Part shown: piece by piece, positions 1-6,549 of the stretch | How the letters are laid out: each line of letters starts with the position of its first letter | Numbering within the stretch: position 1 is the stretch's first letter | Assembly: GCA_024401185.1 (NCBI GenBank) | Contig: JAKSLO010000015.1 | Span: 1-35,485 of the forward strand | Length of the DNA stretch: 35,485 nt | Direction of reading: 5' to 3' | Origin: Bacteroidaceae bacterium | Lineage (GTDB): Bacteria; Bacteroidota; Bacteroidia; Bacteroidales; Bacteroidaceae | Notes under the pieces: model-generated | What the model was told of the DNA's origin: nothing | Databases searched by the model: none | The model's input: only the letters and a program-made list of their open reading frames with translations | Program-made: the position numbers and the translations under genes

Positions 1-14
1 CCGTCTTTAAGGAG

Positions 15-55
15 AAAGCCTCTGCATCATACCGATGCGGAGGCTTTTCTCGTTT
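15..55 (+). terminator. Intrinsic terminator at left edge
   Basis: Arms 15-28 and 34-47 form a 14-bp stem with one mismatch, AAAGCCTCTGCATC against GATGCGGAGGCTTT, around a 5-base loop. A T-rich tail follows on the plus strand. It probably ends a plus-strand transcript whose gene lies left of the window. Confidence 0.75.
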
Positions 56-369
56 TTAGGTATCTCTCAGCTACTCTCGTATATGGATGCCTGCCTGGCT
101 CATTTATTGTTCAGATGGTGGCTTGCAGGCTTAGGATCATTAAGGTCAAGCGAATCATTAAGGCCTTTAATGTTATCAGTATGGTAGTTTTTCTGTAATA
201 GTTAGTTACATTATAATTAGTAACTTTACATCATTCTTTATATGACTCCACTACAAAAAGTCTAAATTCGGCCTTTTGCTACAGCATGTAAACTTACTGG
301 GTAATATAAAATCGGTCAAAATGGACTTTTGCAGTTGACTCATAGTTTCATTCTTTAATATTATTCAAT
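56..369. other. Non-coding stretch, nothing firm
   Basis: No credible reading frame, tRNA or riboswitch was seen. A weak inverted pair GCCTGC (88-93) and GCAGGC (126-131) is present. The 14-mer GCCTTTAATGTTAT occurs here near 163 and again near 434, as part of a family of degenerate AAGGTCTTTA-like words. Function is unknown. Confidence 0.4.
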
Positions 370-412
370 AGCCCCCACAACTCTTCAGCTGCGGGGGCTA
401 TCTTTGTTTTTA
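370..412. terminator. Hairpin terminator downstream of tyrA
   Basis: Arms AGCCCCC (370-376) and GGGGGCT (393-399) flank a 16-base loop. The plus-strand tail (TCTTTGTTTTTA) is more T-rich than the minus-strand tail. It may work both ways, ending the aromatic operon from the right and a plus-strand transcript from the left. Confidence 0.55.
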
Positions 413-518
413 TTCTTTTATTCAGTTTTTATGAGCCTTTAATGTTATTAAAGTCTTTATAAGGTCTTTAGTGTCTTTTTTTCTTAGAGCTTTTAAGGTC
501 TTTAGTTTTTTTATTTAT

Positions 519-1292
519 TTATTTGATGTTTGTCCTAATCTTTGTTAGGTAGGTATTTAGAGCTTCTTCGTCGCGATTGTCAATAATTTGGATAAGATCT
601 TTCAATTCGGCTCTGATCTCTTCTACGTGGCGCTTTGTGCGAGGGTTGAAAAGGATTTCTCGCAGCAGGGTATCATCCTCAGAGAGTACACCTTTGGCAA
701 TCTTAAGGTGTCGCTTGAAGGTTGTTCCTGGAGCATCCTGGTGTTTCATTACAGCTGAGAAGACGAAGGTGCTGACGAATGGCACAGACAAAGAGTAGGC
801 CATTGCCTCGTCGTGTTCTTCAAAACTGTATTCGTGTACATTTAGTCCAAGTCTGCGGTACATGTCAAGGAAGAAAACGCGTCCCAAGTAGTCACCTTCG
901 TTGATGACAATGGCATTTTCTGTGTTCAATGCACCTAAATTGGCGAAGGTAGGACCAAACATGGGATGAGTGCTGACATAATGCATGCCTGTACTTTCGT
1001 AGAACTCCTTAAAGCCTGTTTTTACACTTGAGATATCGCTTATGATACAGTCTTGGTGTAGGTGAGGAATGACCTGACGGAACACATCAAGAGTGTATTT
1101 CAATGTTACACAATTGATGACAAGATCGGGACGGAACTCGTCAATTTCGTTTAATTCAGTAAAGCGCTGTGTGTTGTAAAGAAATCGCATGCGCTTGGCA
1201 TCAATCTCGTAAACGGCACATTCGTGTTCAAATGAGAGTACGTCGGTAAAGAACGAACCCATCTTGCCTGCACCTAAAATCAATATTTTCAT
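519..1292 (-). CDS. tyrA: Prephenate dehydrogenase (TyrA), short form
   Basis: Converts prephenate to 4-hydroxyphenylpyruvate with NAD(P) in tyrosine synthesis; cytosolic. The 257-residue protein opens with a Rossmann strand and dinucleotide loop (ILILGAGKMG, residues 3-12). It then shows the family's ISDISSVKTG and THPMFGPT motifs in the middle third, followed by a helical C-terminal half. It is short: no ACT domain and no fused chorismate mutase, so no built-in tyrosine sensor is visible. It is the last gene of the minus-strand operon, 50 bases after the DAHP synthase-chorismate mutase gene, which supplies prephenate. Regulation is probably through the Phe/Tyr leader at the head of the operon. 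The family call is firm; cofactor preference cannot be read by eye. Confidence 0.9.
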   Translation of the reverse strand: MKILILGAGKMGSFFTDVLSFEHECAVYEIDAKRMRFLYNTQRFTELNEIDEFRPDLVINCVTLKYTLDVFRQVIPHLHQDCIISDISSVKTGFKEFYESTGMHYVSTHPMFGPTFANLGALNTENAIVINEGDYLGRVFFLDMYRRLGLNVHEYSFEEHDEAMAYSLSVPFVSTFVFSAVMKHQDAPGTTFKRHLKIAKGVLSEDDTLLREILFNPRTKRHVEEIRAELKDLIQIIDNRDEEALNTYLTKIRTNIK

Positions 1293-1342
1293 ATTTGAAG
1301 ATAGTTTTTATGCTTTTTAATACTAATTTTAGTTTTGATTGT

Positions 1343-2407
1343 TTACTTATTCATCACCTCAACCTGCTGGTTGACACTCTCTTCGTGAATTTGTTCGAAG
1401 ATTTTCTTAATGCAATCAGCGCTAATACCCAAAAGACTACCTTGTGCTCCGCGTTTGTCGAGTATCTCGCTGTAACGACTTGTCTGTAAGATTGTCATGC
1501 TGTGTTCTTTCTTGTATTGTCCAATCTCGCGGCTCACGCGCATTCGTTTTGCTAATAGGTCGATGAGTGCGTCGTCAAGTTCGTCAATCTGCTTACGTAA
1601 GGCTGTAATACTCTCCGTTGTCTCTAATTGTTCACGAATGACCAAACGATCGAGGATGAAGTCCAGAACATCTGGTGTGACCTGCTGACTGGCATCACTC
1701 CAAGCCTTGTCGGGATTGCAGTGGCTTTCCACAATTAAACCATCCATTCCAAGGTCCAGAGCTTGCTGGCAAAGGGGGGCAATGAGATCGCGGCGTCCAC
1801 CGATGTGACTGGGATCGTTGACGATGGGGAGGTTGGGAATGCGACGATGCAGTTCGATGGGAATCTGCCACATGGGTAGGTTGCGGTAAATCTTCTTGTC
1901 GTAGCTTGAAAAACCGCGGTGAATGGCACCCAGACGTTTGATGCCGGCGCCGTTGATACGCTCTAAGGCACCTATCCACAATTCAAGATCGGGGTTGACA
2001 GGGTTCTTAACCATTACGGGGATGTCAATGCCTTTTAGCGAGTCTGCCAATGCTTGCATGGCAAAAGGATTGGCGCTGGTACGAGCACCCACCCAAAGAA
2101 TATCTATGCCGTATTTCAGAGCCAGTTCCACATGCTCGGGTGTAGCCACCTCTGTGGCAGTAAGCATACCGGTTTCTTTTTTCACCTGAGCCATCCAAGG
2201 CAGAGCAACTTCTCCGTTTCCCTCAAAGCCTCCAGGCTTGGTACGGGGTTTCCAGATGCCAGCACGAAACATGTGGCATCCCTTCTTTGCCAACTGGGTG
2301 GCTGTTGTCATTACTTGCTCTTCGGTCTCTGCTGAACAAGGACCTGCAATCACGAAAGGTCGCTTGTTGTCACTAGGCAGACCTAATGGTTGTAATTCAA
2401 TTTCCAT
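1343..2407 (-). CDS. Bifunctional DAHP synthase-chorismate mutase
   Basis: A 354-residue fusion that catalyses the first shikimate-pathway step (PEP plus erythrose 4-phosphate to DAHP) and the chorismate-to-prephenate step. The N-terminal part (about residues 12-260) is a type I-beta DAHP synthase related to KDO8P synthase. It shows RPFVIAGPCSAE, FRAGIWKPRT, GARTSANP, HRGFSSYDK and the late metal-site region VNDPSHIGGRRD. The C-terminal part (about 270-354) is an AroQ-type chorismate mutase helix bundle (LRKQIDELDDALIDLLAKR). An upstream in-frame ATG at 2437 would add MGGWGKTLYI, but that extension is translated from a GC-rich intergenic repeat, so I start at 2407. A 222-base gap separates it from the aminotransferase gene. 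The mutase domain may act as an allosteric sensor for the synthase, as in known fusions; that is inference. Confidence 0.9.
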   Translation of the reverse strand: MEIELQPLGLPSDNKRPFVIAGPCSAETEEQVMTTATQLAKKGCHMFRAGIWKPRTKPGGFEGNGEVALPWMAQVKKETGMLTATEVATPEHVELALKYGIDILWVGARTSANPFAMQALADSLKGIDIPVMVKNPVNPDLELWIGALERINGAGIKRLGAIHRGFSSYDKKIYRNLPMWQIPIELHRRIPNLPIVNDPSHIGGRRDLIAPLCQQALDLGMDGLIVESHCNPDKAWSDASQQVTPDVLDFILDRLVIREQLETTESITALRKQIDELDDALIDLLAKRMRVSREIGQYKKEHSMTILQTSRYSEILDKRGAQGSLLGISADCIKKIFEQIHEESVNQQVEVMNK

Positions 2408-2629
2408 AATGTATAGAGTCTTTCCCCATCCTCCCAAAGGGAGAGCCTACTGTCGTTTGGGGTGTTTTAAGGTATATTATGTCTCTATCCCAATATCTTG
2501 CTTATTTGCTGTTAGCCGTAGGCCAAGGCATGATGTAGCCAGTTTCTGGGATGATCTGTCACTTTTACTGTTTTCTTGTCTTTTCTTTTGGCTTTAAGGA
2601 AAATATGTTTTCTATTAAAGTGATTAAGA
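2408..2629 (-). other. Intercistronic gap with short GC-rich hairpin
   Basis: Holds a CTCCC-AAA-GGGAG hairpin (about 2435-2447) within a C/G-rich patch resembling the patches at 3828-3878 and 30915-31075. No leader peptide or promoter was recognised. Confidence 0.4.
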
Positions 2630-3820
2630 TTAAGACTTTATCATTTGCTTTATGCGTTCTACAGCCTCTGCAAACTTGTCATCCTTCGCGCAAAGTGAGA
2701 TGCGAATGTATCGACTTCCGTTGCTTCCGAAAATGAAGCCGGGAGTGATGAATACGCGAGCCTCGTGCAATACGCGTTCGGTGAGTTCTTCTACATTGGC
2801 ATAATGCTCGGGGATGCGACCCCACAGGAACATTCCCACCTGCTCAGGGTCAAACTTACACTCAAGGAGTGTCATGATTTCTTCTGCCATGCGACGGCGG
2901 TTGGCGTATGTGATAATGTTAGCCGACTGGTGCCAGGCTTCTGTGTTGTCATACGCTTTGGCAGCAGCCAACTGCATGGGACGGAATGTACCCGAGTCGA
3001 TGTTTGATTTTACCTTTAAGATATATTGTACGAATTGTGCATTGGTTGCCAGCATTCCTACACGCCATCCGGGCATGTTGTGGCTTTTCGACATTGAGTT
3101 GAACTCAATGCAGCAATCCTTTGCACCTGGAATCTGCAGAATGCTGAGCTTCTCCCCCTCGTTGAGAATGAAAGAGTAGGGATTGTCGTTGACTATAATA
3201 ATAGAATGTCTGCGACCGAAGTCAACGAGTTTCTCGTATGTAGCACGTTGCGCCTTTGCTCCGGTTGGCATGTTAGGGTAGTTTACCCATAATAAGCGGA
3301 AGGGTGACTCACCCTTGGCTTCGTTCTCTGCTACAATCTGCTCCAACTGCTCAAAGTTAGGTTGCCAGTCATTCTCAGGACATAAATCGTAGTTCACAAT
3401 CTGTGCTCCCAATATGTTACTCAGGCTTGTATAGGTAGGGTAGCCGGGATTGGGAACCAGCACCTTATCGCCAGGGTTGACAAAGGCCAGAGTGACATGC
3501 AGGATACCCTCCTTTGAACCTATGAGAGGCTGAATCTCATTGGCAGGATTCAGATCAACATCATACCATCGCTTGTAGAAGCGTGCCATTGCCTCACGAA
3601 GTTCGGGGATGCCCATAGTGGGCTGGTATCCGTGTGTGTCAGCATGGTGTGCATATTCACAGAGTGTTTCGATGGCCTCTTTTGAAGGAGGCATGTCGGG
3701 ACTTCCAATGGCAAGTGAGATAACGTCCTTTCCTTCAGCGTTCATCTTGGCTACTTCTTTGCCTTTACGGCTGAAGTAATACTCTTGGACGGTTTGTAAA
3801 CGTAATGCAGGTTGTATCAT
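2630..3820 (-). CDS. PLP-dependent class I aminotransferase, probably aromatic
   Basis: A fold-type I aminotransferase of 396 residues. It shows the substrate-side SLAIGSPDMPPS motif, YPTYTS, a PLP-binding NYPNMPTGA (N and P of the NPxP motif), VNDNPYS (Asp to the pyridine N), and the lysine region SMSKSHNMPGWRVGM with the Schiff-base lysine at about K245. Overall it resembles the LL-diaminopimelate/aspartate aminotransferase clade. Its place between pheA and the DAHP synthase-chorismate mutase gene suggests it makes phenylalanine and tyrosine from phenylpyruvate and 4-hydroxyphenylpyruvate; that substrate is inferred from context. An upstream ATG at 3862 would add MQPPPHREGGGKGF, which is translated repeat DNA, so I start at 3820. 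Confidence 0.85.
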   Translation of the reverse strand: MIQPALRLQTVQEYYFSRKGKEVAKMNAEGKDVISLAIGSPDMPPSKEAIETLCEYAHHADTHGYQPTMGIPELREAMARFYKRWYDVDLNPANEIQPLIGSKEGILHVTLAFVNPGDKVLVPNPGYPTYTSLSNILGAQIVNYDLCPENDWQPNFEQLEQIVAENEAKGESPFRLLWVNYPNMPTGAKAQRATYEKLVDFGRRHSIIIVNDNPYSFILNEGEKLSILQIPGAKDCCIEFNSMSKSHNMPGWRVGMLATNAQFVQYILKVKSNIDSGTFRPMQLAAAKAYDNTEAWHQSANIITYANRRRMAEEIMTLLECKFDPEQVGMFLWGRIPEHYANVEELTERVLHEARVFITPGFIFGSNGSRYIRISLCAKDDKFAEAVERIKQMIKS

Positions 3821-3827
3821 AAATCCT

Positions 3828-3878
3828 TTTCCCCCGCCCTCCCTGTGTGGAGGTGGCTGCATGTCCGATGGGGGTTAT
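3828..3878. repeat. GC-rich palindromic intergenic repeat, degraded
   Basis: C-run and G-run blocks (CCCCCGCCCTCCC and GATGGGGG) sit between pheA and the aminotransferase gene. They resemble the patches at 2410-2450, 5937-5956 and 30915-31075. The patch creates the false N-terminal extension of the aminotransferase reading frame. Confidence 0.45.
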
Positions 3879-3991
3879 ATGCAGTATTGTTTATTTGTTT
3901 TTACTAATAATAAATAGGTATTGACATGCCTTCTGTGCAGAGATCAGCATCTTGCGATAGTGCAGATAGGTATGATGGCACGTCCTTTCCC

Positions 3992-4819
3992 TTATCCTTG
4001 GTATTCGCCAAGAATCTTCAATTCCTCTGTGAGGGGAGCAATGGCATTGATAGCCTGACGGTATCGAATGTAGTCGTTGAACTTCAGGTCGATGTAGAAC
4101 ATGTATTGCCATTCCTTTCCAATGATAGGCAGAGATTGGATTTTGGTGAGGTTGAGTTTGTAGAATGATAATACGCTAAGGATGGCACTAAGACTGCCTT
4201 CCTCATGAGGAAGCGTGAACACCATACTGGCCTTGTTGGTCTCGTCGATGCGACGCAAGCTTTCTGCCTTTTTGGGAGAAGCCAATACCAAAAAGCGTGT
4301 GTAGTTATGCTTGTTGGTCTCAATGCCCTCTTGCAGTACCTTCATGTTATAGATCTTGGCAGCATCCTTATGACAGATGGCAGCATGCTTGTGAAGCTGT
4401 TTCCTGCTGATATTTGCAGCTGCGCCAGCGGTGTCTTCTACCTCGACCACCTTCATTTCTGGGTGCTTGCTGAGGAATTCGCGACATTGCATCAATGCCA
4501 CAGGATGTGAGTTTACCTCGTTGAGGTCCTCCCAGCTTTCGTCGGGTAAGCACATCAGAGAGTGCTCTATGTGGAGTTTGTGCTCACCAACGATGGTGGC
4601 TGTTCCCTCACGAAGTAATTCGTAGTTGTGGAGCAGGCTGCCTGCAATAGTGTTCTCAATGGCCACCAATGCAACTACCTCATCATCATTTTTCAAGTGC
4701 TCGAATACCTGTTCAAAGGTGTCGCAGGTCAGTAATTCGATTTCTTCTCCCTCAAAATACTGATGAGAGGCAATGTCGTGAAACGAACCCTTGATACCTT
4801 GTATGGCAATTTTCTTCAT
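3992..4819 (-). CDS. pheA: Prephenate dehydratase with ACT domain (PheA)
   Basis: Converts prephenate to phenylpyruvate; cytosolic. The 275-residue protein has the two-lobed dehydratase domain (IAIQGIKGSFHDIA at the start, VAIENTIAGSL at 52-62, and catalytic NYTRF at 172-176). A C-terminal ACT domain follows from about 197. The ACT motifs are atypical: the usual GALV is EGSL (207-210), and the ESRP that normally contacts phenylalanine is replaced by IQSLP (227-231). Feedback sensing by Phe may therefore be weak or different; that is inference. It is the first structural gene after the attenuator, with its ATG 41 bases past the terminator stem. A 171-base gap follows before the aminotransferase gene. 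Confidence 0.92.
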   Translation of the reverse strand: MKKIAIQGIKGSFHDIASHQYFEGEEIELLTCDTFEQVFEHLKNDDEVVALVAIENTIAGSLLHNYELLREGTATIVGEHKLHIEHSLMCLPDESWEDLNEVNSHPVALMQCREFLSKHPEMKVVEVEDTAGAAANISRKQLHKHAAICHKDAAKIYNMKVLQEGIETNKHNYTRFLVLASPKKAESLRRIDETNKASMVFTLPHEEGSLSAILSVLSFYKLNLTKIQSLPIIGKEWQYMFYIDLKFNDYIRYRQAINAIAPLTEELKILGEYQG

Positions 4820-4859
4820 TTTTTATATTTTGTTTTTCTTTATACCTTAATAATAAATT

Positions 4860-4885
4860 GTCCCGCTTCTGTGAGGAAGCGGGAC
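4860..4885 (-). terminator. Attenuator terminator hairpin of the pheA operon
   Basis: On the minus strand GTCCCGCTTC and GAAGCGGGAC form a perfect 10-bp stem with a 6-base loop, between the leader peptide and pheA. The downstream tail AATTTATTATTAAGG is only moderately U-rich. The left arm can instead pair with GAAGCGGG at 4937-4944, just after the leader stop codon. That alternative would destroy this hairpin. Confidence 0.8.
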
Positions 4886-4936
4886 ATGGTATTGTGTATT
4901 TTTTATTTCTACAACTTCGATTTTGGCATACGTTCA

Positions 4937-4944
4937 CCCGCTTC
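4937..4944 (-). promoter_or_regulatory. Antiterminator strand (segment 2) of the attenuator
   Basis: GAAGCGGG begins 3 bases after the leader stop codon. It is a second copy of the terminator's 3' arm core, so it competes for the same CCCGCTTC (4862-4869) in an 8-bp perfect pairing. A ribosome at the leader stop would cover it, favouring termination. A ribosome stalled on Tyr/Phe codons would leave it free, favouring readthrough. Confidence 0.75.
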
Positions 4945-4947
4945 ACT

Positions 4948-5004
4948 TCATTTGCTAAAGTAAAAGTAATAATAGGAAAAAAAGTATGCGCGGTTGTTGT
5001 TCAT
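4948..5004 (-). CDS. Phe/Tyr-rich leader peptide (attenuator)
   Basis: An 18-codon reading frame, MNNNRAYFFSYYYFYFSK, ending in TGA. Nine of 18 residues are aromatic: four Phe and five Tyr, clustered at positions 7-9 and 11-16, with no Trp. It lies about 17 bases downstream of the predicted transcription start and is followed directly by competing hairpins, then pheA. This is the layout of classical ribosome-mediated attenuation (pheA, pheST, his and trp leaders of enterobacteria). The operon downstream makes exactly phenylalanine and tyrosine. The call rests on codon content plus RNA folding; expression is not shown. Confidence 0.85.
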   Translation of the reverse strand: MNNNRAYFFSYYYFYFSK

Positions 5005-5027
5005 TGTATTTTTTGTTTTTTGCGCTG

Positions 5028-5062
5028 CAAAGATATACATTTTATATATAATGACCATCAAA
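5028..5062 (-). promoter_or_regulatory. Promoter of the aromatic operon
   Basis: The -7 box TATCTTTG (5028-5035) matches TAnnTTTG. A TTTG lies at 5059-5062, 23 bases upstream, slightly longer than the 19-20 seen at other promoters here. The predicted start near 5021 places the leader ATG close to the 5' end. Confidence 0.65.
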
Positions 5063-5157
5063 TGACACCTTTTTTTTGCTGTTTAGTTGTAAAAAATGTC
5101 AAATTGCTGTTTGTTTTTCGAAAATGAAGAATTTTATGCTTAGTTCTTTTGTTTTAT

Positions 5158-5226
5158 GTGCACTTTAGGTGCACTCTATGTGCGCTCACAAAAACGTGGA
5201 GAAACGTGAGCGCACCTAAAGTAAAC
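5158..5226. repeat. Palindromic intergenic element, copy 1
   Basis: GTGCGCTCAC (5180-5189) pairs perfectly with GTGAGCGCAC (5206-5215). CTTTAGGTGC (5163-5172) pairs with GCACCTAAAG (5212-5221), so two overlapping foldings compete. It shares GTGCACTTTAGGTGC at the left and TAAAGTAAAC at the right with the element at 24494-24584. It looks like a dispersed palindromic repeat, REP-like in style; mobility is inferred only. Confidence 0.6.
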
Positions 5227-5348
5227 CTATGGAGAAGAGAGGAAATGGAGATAAGTAATGGTAAAATATAAATTTCCTAAGAGAACGAACCGATGCGTCA
5301 TTTCTAAGTTTACCATGAAGCGAAAGGAGCAAAAAAATCCTAAATCGC
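5227..5348. other. Non-coding gap with two inverted pairs
   Basis: ATGGTAAA (near 5257) and TTTACCAT (near 5309) are an 8-bp inverted pair about 45 bases apart. AAGCGA (5318-5323) and TCGCTT (5345-5350), with AGGA/TCCT inside, form a hairpin without a clear T-tract. No coding frame was seen. Confidence 0.4.
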
Positions 5349-5379
5349 TTGGAAGTAATAGTTAGATTTTATAAATTTG
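5349..5379 (+). promoter_or_regulatory. Promoter of the small-gene pair
   Basis: TTG (5349-5351), a 20-base spacer, then TAAATTTG (5372-5379), matching TAnnTTTG. The predicted start is near 5386, just before the hairpin at 5397-5424. Confidence 0.65.
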
Positions 5380-5396
5380 CAACCAAGTATTAACAA

Positions 5397-5424
5397 GCTG
5401 GGCAGGGTGTTAATTCTGCCCAGC
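5397..5424 (+). promoter_or_regulatory. 5'-leader hairpin before the small genes
   Basis: GCTGGGCAG (5397-5405) and CTGCCCAGC (5416-5424) form a perfect 9-bp stem with a 10-base loop. It sits about 11 bases upstream of the ATG at 5436. No T-tract follows, so it is more likely an mRNA-end or translational element than a terminator. Confidence 0.55.
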
Positions 5425-5435
5425 ATAACAGGTAC

Positions 5436-5567
5436 ATGGAAAGAATAAAGCTGACACGAAACGAAAAGAAAGTCTTGCGACACCTTGTTGCTGGCATTGC
5501 AGGTATTGTGTCCGTTGCTGTTACTATTATTCTTTTCTGCATTGGGTGTTCAATTTTAAATGGATAA
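5436..5567 (+). CDS. Small single-span membrane protein, 43 residues
   Basis: Translates as a basic N-terminus (MERIKLTRNEKKVLRHL) followed by one hydrophobic segment at about residues 18-40 ending LFCIGCSILNG. It probably spans the inner membrane with the basic end inside. The opening IKLTxxEKxVLR resembles, from memory, the start of a family of small Bacteroidales winged-helix-like proteins, but the rest does not. It has its own promoter and a hairpin in front. It overlaps the next gene by 8 bases (ATGGATAA), which suggests translational coupling. Function is unknown. Confidence 0.6.
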   Translation: MERIKLTRNEKKVLRHLVAGIAGIVSVAVTIILFCIGCSILNG

Positions 5568-5799
5568 AGGTATGGAAACAGTATTTGACCATAACATGAC
5601 GGAAGAAGAAAATTATTTAGTAGCTTCCGGTTTTTCTAAAGAGTTATATACATCTATCTTTTGTCAAGATACCGCCTATCAAGATATTGCTTTTCTTTAT
5701 TACCATCGAAATGATGCAAAGAAAACAAAAAAGTATGCTAACAAGATTACCGATGCAACTTTACGTGCTCAGTTTTGGAGAACTATTCTACATCCTTAA
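5560..5799 (+). CDS. Small soluble protein, 79 residues, coupled to upstream gene
   Basis: Hydrophilic and probably helical, with no signal peptide or membrane span. It has an acidic start (MTEEENYLVASGF), an aromatic-rich centre (QDIAFLYYHRND) and a basic C-terminus (KKTKKYANKI) ending RAQFWRTILHP. The pattern of a short helix, LYYxRxD, then KxxKYAxKI resembles a TPR-like helical hairpin. I do not recognise a named family. It starts inside the end of the small membrane protein gene, so the two products probably act together. The 22-bp tandem array at 5847 follows 47 bases after its stop. A toxin-antitoxin or membrane-sensor pair is possible, but nothing in the sequence proves either. Confidence 0.6.
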   Translation: MDKGMETVFDHNMTEEENYLVASGFSKELYTSIFCQDTAYQDIAFLYYHRNDAKKTKKYANKITDATLRAQFWRTILHP

Positions 5800-5846
5800 C
5801 AAGCTGTTAAAGTCACTTGTTTTTGTTTTTAAGTTTTCCCGATGCG

Positions 5847-5933
5847 TCTAAGTATCATGTTTGGTTACTCTAAGTATAATGTTTAGCGAGTCTAAGTATT
5901 ATATTTATGCGTCGTAAGTATAATAGTAACCCT
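5847..5933. repeat. Degenerate 22-bp tandem array, four units
   Basis: Four direct units start at 5847, 5869, 5891 and 5912. Each begins TCTAAGTAT or TCGTAAGTAT, with consensus TCTAAGTATAATGTTT plus about six variable bases. Unit lengths are 22, 22, 21 and 22, close to two helical turns, as expected for sites bound on one face of DNA. No coding frame crosses it. Confidence 0.65.
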
Positions 5934-6004
5934 TCTAACCCCCGAGGGGAATAAGAGCGGTGTTGAATTAACAAACTTGTTTATAGAAGATGTACTTGAG
6001 AACA

Positions 6005-6255
6005 TTGTGATTAAAACAGAAAAGCCGGCTCGAAGCCGGCTTTCTAGTTCGTTACCCTGTATATTTTTTGTTATCCGATATGTCTTTGCTATCTTGTAAT
6101 CTTTTGCTATCTTGTATTGTTACCTGATGTGTTTTTTGTTTTTTTGCTTATGTAAGGATCAAGTCTTTTTAAAACTTGTAAGGGTGTTTTGTTATCCTAA
6201 TACCTTATTGAATTTATTCCCGATATTGCTTTCTGTGTTTGACATTGCAAAGGTA
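6005..6255 (-). ncRNA. Candidate minus-strand small RNA
   Basis: On the minus strand a TAnnTTTG-type box, TACCTTTG (6248-6255), precedes about 200 A-rich bases with no reading frame. The stretch ends in a strong hairpin (AAAGCCGGC/GCCGGCTTT, 6021-6043) followed by the T-rich tail TTCTGTTTTAATC. The body holds four GGTAAC or GGATAAC words and a tandem pair reading TACAAGATAGCAAA on the minus strand, 18 bases apart. No good -33 element is present, so transcription is uncertain. It matches no RNA family I recognise. Confidence 0.35.
6021..6043. terminator. Strong GC hairpin terminator
   Basis: AAAGCCGGC (6021-6029) and GCCGGCTTT (6035-6043) form a 9-bp perfect stem with loop TCGAA. The tail is more T-rich on the minus strand (TTCTGTTTTAATC). 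On the plus strand it could end the small-gene pair transcript. Confidence 0.7.
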
Positions 6256-6420
6256 TGAAGAATATTCTAAAACGCATTATTACTTTATCAAATGTGCCTT
6301 GAAACTTTATTTCCATTTTACAAAATCTATGTCGAAACAACAAAATTTGTCGAAATTGCATCATTTTCTTATAAAAATACCCTATAAAAATGAGGTTTTT
6401 CCTATTAAAGTGTGCTTTTT

Positions 6421-6452
6421 TTTGATGTATAGACAAATTTTTGCTAATTTTG
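6421..6452 (+). promoter_or_regulatory. Promoter of the PEP/pyruvate-binding protein gene
   Basis: TTTG (6421-6424), 20-base spacer, TAATTTTG (6445-6452). This is one of the best matches to the Bacteroidetes promoter in the window, giving a leader of about 90 bases. A second -7-like TAAGTTTG at 6522-6529 could give a short-leader transcript. Confidence 0.7.
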
Positions 6453-6549
6453 TAATGTTAAGATGAAAATGCCTCTTTTCTGCTTTTTGAGAGTGAGTTT
6501 TTCTTCTTTAACCAGTTGTTTTAAGTTTGTAGAAGCCAAAAATTGAATA

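Noticed and set aside
3821..3862. Longer N-terminus for the aminotransferase
   Set aside because: The added residues (MQPPPHREGGGKGF) come from a GC-rich intergenic repeat and do not fit the enzyme family.
5847..5933. CRISPR array
   Set aside because: Units are contiguous degenerate 22-mers with no unique spacers, and no cas genes are present.
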